A stretch of 26,148 nt of DNA from JANQIV01 sp050117315 (GTDB lineage: Bacteria; Bacteroidota; Ignavibacteria; Ignavibacteriales; Melioribacteraceae): contig JASFMY010000098.1 in the NCBI GenBank assembly GCA_050117315.1, positions 1 through 26,148 on the forward strand, read 5' to 3'. The translations under genes and the position numbers were made by a program. The notes under the pieces are model-generated. The model was not told the DNA's origin and made no database searches. It worked only from the letters and a program-made list of their open reading frames with translations. The stretch's first letter is position 1, and every line of letters starts with the position of its first letter. Shown piece by piece: positions 25,030 through 26,148 of this stretch.

Positions 25030-25497
25030 ATGGCAAATATTGCACAGATTGTAAATGTACTTCAAGCACTTATTCTAACAAAAGACGGTGATATGCTTCT
25101 CACACCTACCTATCATGTTTTTGATATGTTTAAGGTTCATAAAGATGCGCAGCTTTTGCCCGTATCCCTTTCATCACCGGATTATATATCAGGTGATAAC
25201 AAGGTGCCTGCCGTTAATGCTTCAGCTTCAAAAGATGAAAACGGGAACATAAATATTACACTGGTTAATGTTGATCCTAATAACGCAATTGAGATTAATT
25301 GCGAATTAAGAGGGAAAAAATTCACGACCTTTTCAGGTAAAATTATTACCGCCGGAACTGTTCAATCACATAATACTTTCGAAGATAAAGAAGCCGTAAA
25401 AATGAAATCATTTGATGATTTCACAAGTAATGGAAATATTATCAAAATTAAAATGCCGGCTAAATCTATTAGAGTTTCTGCAAAATTAGATATCTAA
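25030..25497 (+). pseudogene. GH51 arabinofuranosidase, C-terminal part in shifted frame
   Basis: Continuation of the enzyme. Homology begins before this ATG, at about 24948 (LYQQNTLRDAITAAANLNIF), and runs through VKMANIAQIVNVLQALILT and LTPTYHVFDMFKVH into the C-terminal beta-sandwich (LPVSLSSPDY, ITLVNVDPNN, ending ISAKLDI-like). The ATG at 25030 is internal, has no ribosome site and would give an inactive fragment. Together with the N-terminal part it makes one gene of usual GH51 length, so this is a frameshifted gene or an assembly error, not a separate gene. Confidence 0.9.
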
Positions 25498-25748
25498 ACG
25501 TTTTGTCATTTCGACCGGCCTGCCTCGCCGGCATGGCGGGAGGGAGAAATCTTTGAAATTGTACTCTAATTGAAAGATTTTCCGCCAAAAAGATACACCA
25601 AAGGCGCACAGGCGGCGGACAGGCTCACCCAAAAAACGGGTTCGACAGACTTTCTATTTTGCAGAAACTCTATTTTCTAATGCATAATCCGGGGCTAATG
25701 GATTAAGATTCAATAATAAATCATCAATGAAAGAATTTTATTCGCCGG
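25498..25748. other. Intergenic region with dispersed repeat
   Basis: No gene. Bases 25505-25558 hold a copy of a dispersed sequence of the form TCATTTCGA, GC-rich palindromic middle (CCTGCCTCGCCGGCATGGCG), then GAGAAATCTTT. The same end motif occurs twice, inverted, at 11252-11261 and 11388-11398. No terminator was recognised for the GH51 gene. Confidence 0.5.
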
Positions 25749-26043
25749 AGATAAATTTTTTATCATCATTGATAGATTTTCTATCATTGATGATACTTTT
25801 TTATACAATGTTGATAATTTTTTTATCATTGCTGATAGGTTTAGGTATCTCCGTTGATAGATTTCCTATCATCGTTGATACTTTTTTATAGAACGTTGAT
25901 ATATTTTATATCATCATTGATATATTTTTATAGAACGCTGATATATTTTATATCATCGTTGATATATTTTTATAGAACGCTGATAAATTTTTTATCATCG
26001 TTGATATATTTTTATAGAACGTTGATATCTTCTTCTAGCACAA
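25749..26043. repeat. AT-rich 21-bp hairpin array, 14 units
   Basis: TGATA-type unit starts occur at 25749, 25770, 25791, 25812, 25833, 25855, 25876, 25897, 25918, 25939, 25960, 25981, 26002 and 26023; all but one step are exactly 21 bp, the exception being 22. Units are of two kinds. Palindromic units form 6-7 bp stems (TGATAGATTTTCTATCA). Non-palindromic units end TATAGAACG. From 25855 to 26022 they alternate strictly, making a 42-bp higher-order repeat. The open frame across it (LIYFISSLIYFYRT repeated) is probably a by-product. Confidence 0.93.
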
Positions 26044-26053
26044 TTGCATATTG

Positions 26054-26093
26054 AATGTCAAAATGGCAGTGTATGATTTTTATGTTTGACATT
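26054..26093. repeat. Short inverted repeat near the window end
   Basis: AATGTCAAA (26054-26062) and TTTGACATT (26085-26093) form a 9-bp perfect pair with a 22-base loop. Function unknown. The remaining bases to 26148 show no gene. Confidence 0.4.
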
Positions 26094-26148
26094 AGGCTTG
26101 TCATCACGAACCTGTCGGTCTTTTGGCAAGCGGAGTTATTTCTGTGCT

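Noticed and set aside
11601..26043. CRISPR array
   Set aside because: The three arrays are contiguous tandem repeats without unique spacers, and no cas genes are present.
25749..26043. Replication origin with iterons
   Set aside because: The 21-bp spacing and AT content fit iterons, but no rep or dnaA gene and no clear DnaA boxes are seen. Kept only as one possible role.
25854..26054. Open frame with LIYFISSLIYFYRT repeats
   Set aside because: It is explained by the 21-bp array. The variation keeps DNA stems, not the protein.

Overview
The window looks like chromosomal DNA from a member of the Fibrobacteres-Chlorobi-Bacteroidetes group, most likely an Ignavibacteria-type bacterium. The best evidence is a near-identical C-terminal tail with a core like SLEQNYPNPFNPTTTI on five large secreted proteins, plus a sixth orphan copy. 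Tails of this kind are type IX secretion (T9SS) sorting domains. AT-rich composition, frequent weak Shine-Dalgarno sites, a membrane-anchored TPR/LuxR-type regulator and a 7TM AraC regulator fit the same group. No T9SS machinery, tRNA, rRNA, CRISPR array or transposase gene was seen.

Layout. 1-2207: beta-helix-like T9SS cargo whose 5' end seems frameshifted. 2430-4235: membrane TPR protein with a C-terminal helix-turn-helix. 4682-6958: GLUG-repeat T9SS cargo. 7038-8154 (minus): 7TM AraC-family regulator split by a one-base frameshift. 8520-10124: FG-GAP-like beta-propeller T9SS cargo. 10215-10949 (minus): secreted protein of unknown function. 10950-12176: gene-poor repeat block holding nested inverted repeats (a MITE-like element), a 21-bp tandem array of 15 units and an orphan T9SS tail. 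12505-16227: subtilisin-like protease with a T9SS tail. 16433-19087: two-component pair, a 7TMR-DISM-like NarL-type histidine kinase and a NarL/FixJ response regulator. 19183-19450: 42-bp tandem array. 19776-23782: translationally coupled lipoprotein and 14-blade FG-GAP propeller cargo. 23939-25497: GH51 alpha-L-arabinofuranosidase split by a one-base deletion. 25498-26148: dispersed repeat and an AT-rich array of 14 units of 21 bp with hairpin-forming members.

Together the genes suggest a surface and secretome region: exported adhesive or propeller proteins, a protease and a plant-polysaccharide hydrolase, with membrane-linked sensors and regulators between them. The most unusual content is not a classical gene system. 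First, three unrelated tandem arrays all have a 21 or 42 bp period, and the last shows compensatory changes in its hairpin stems. Second, nested palindromes interrupt four T9SS cargo genes in frame at exactly the same domain position. Third, three genes carry single-base frameshifts, which means either gene decay or assembly errors.
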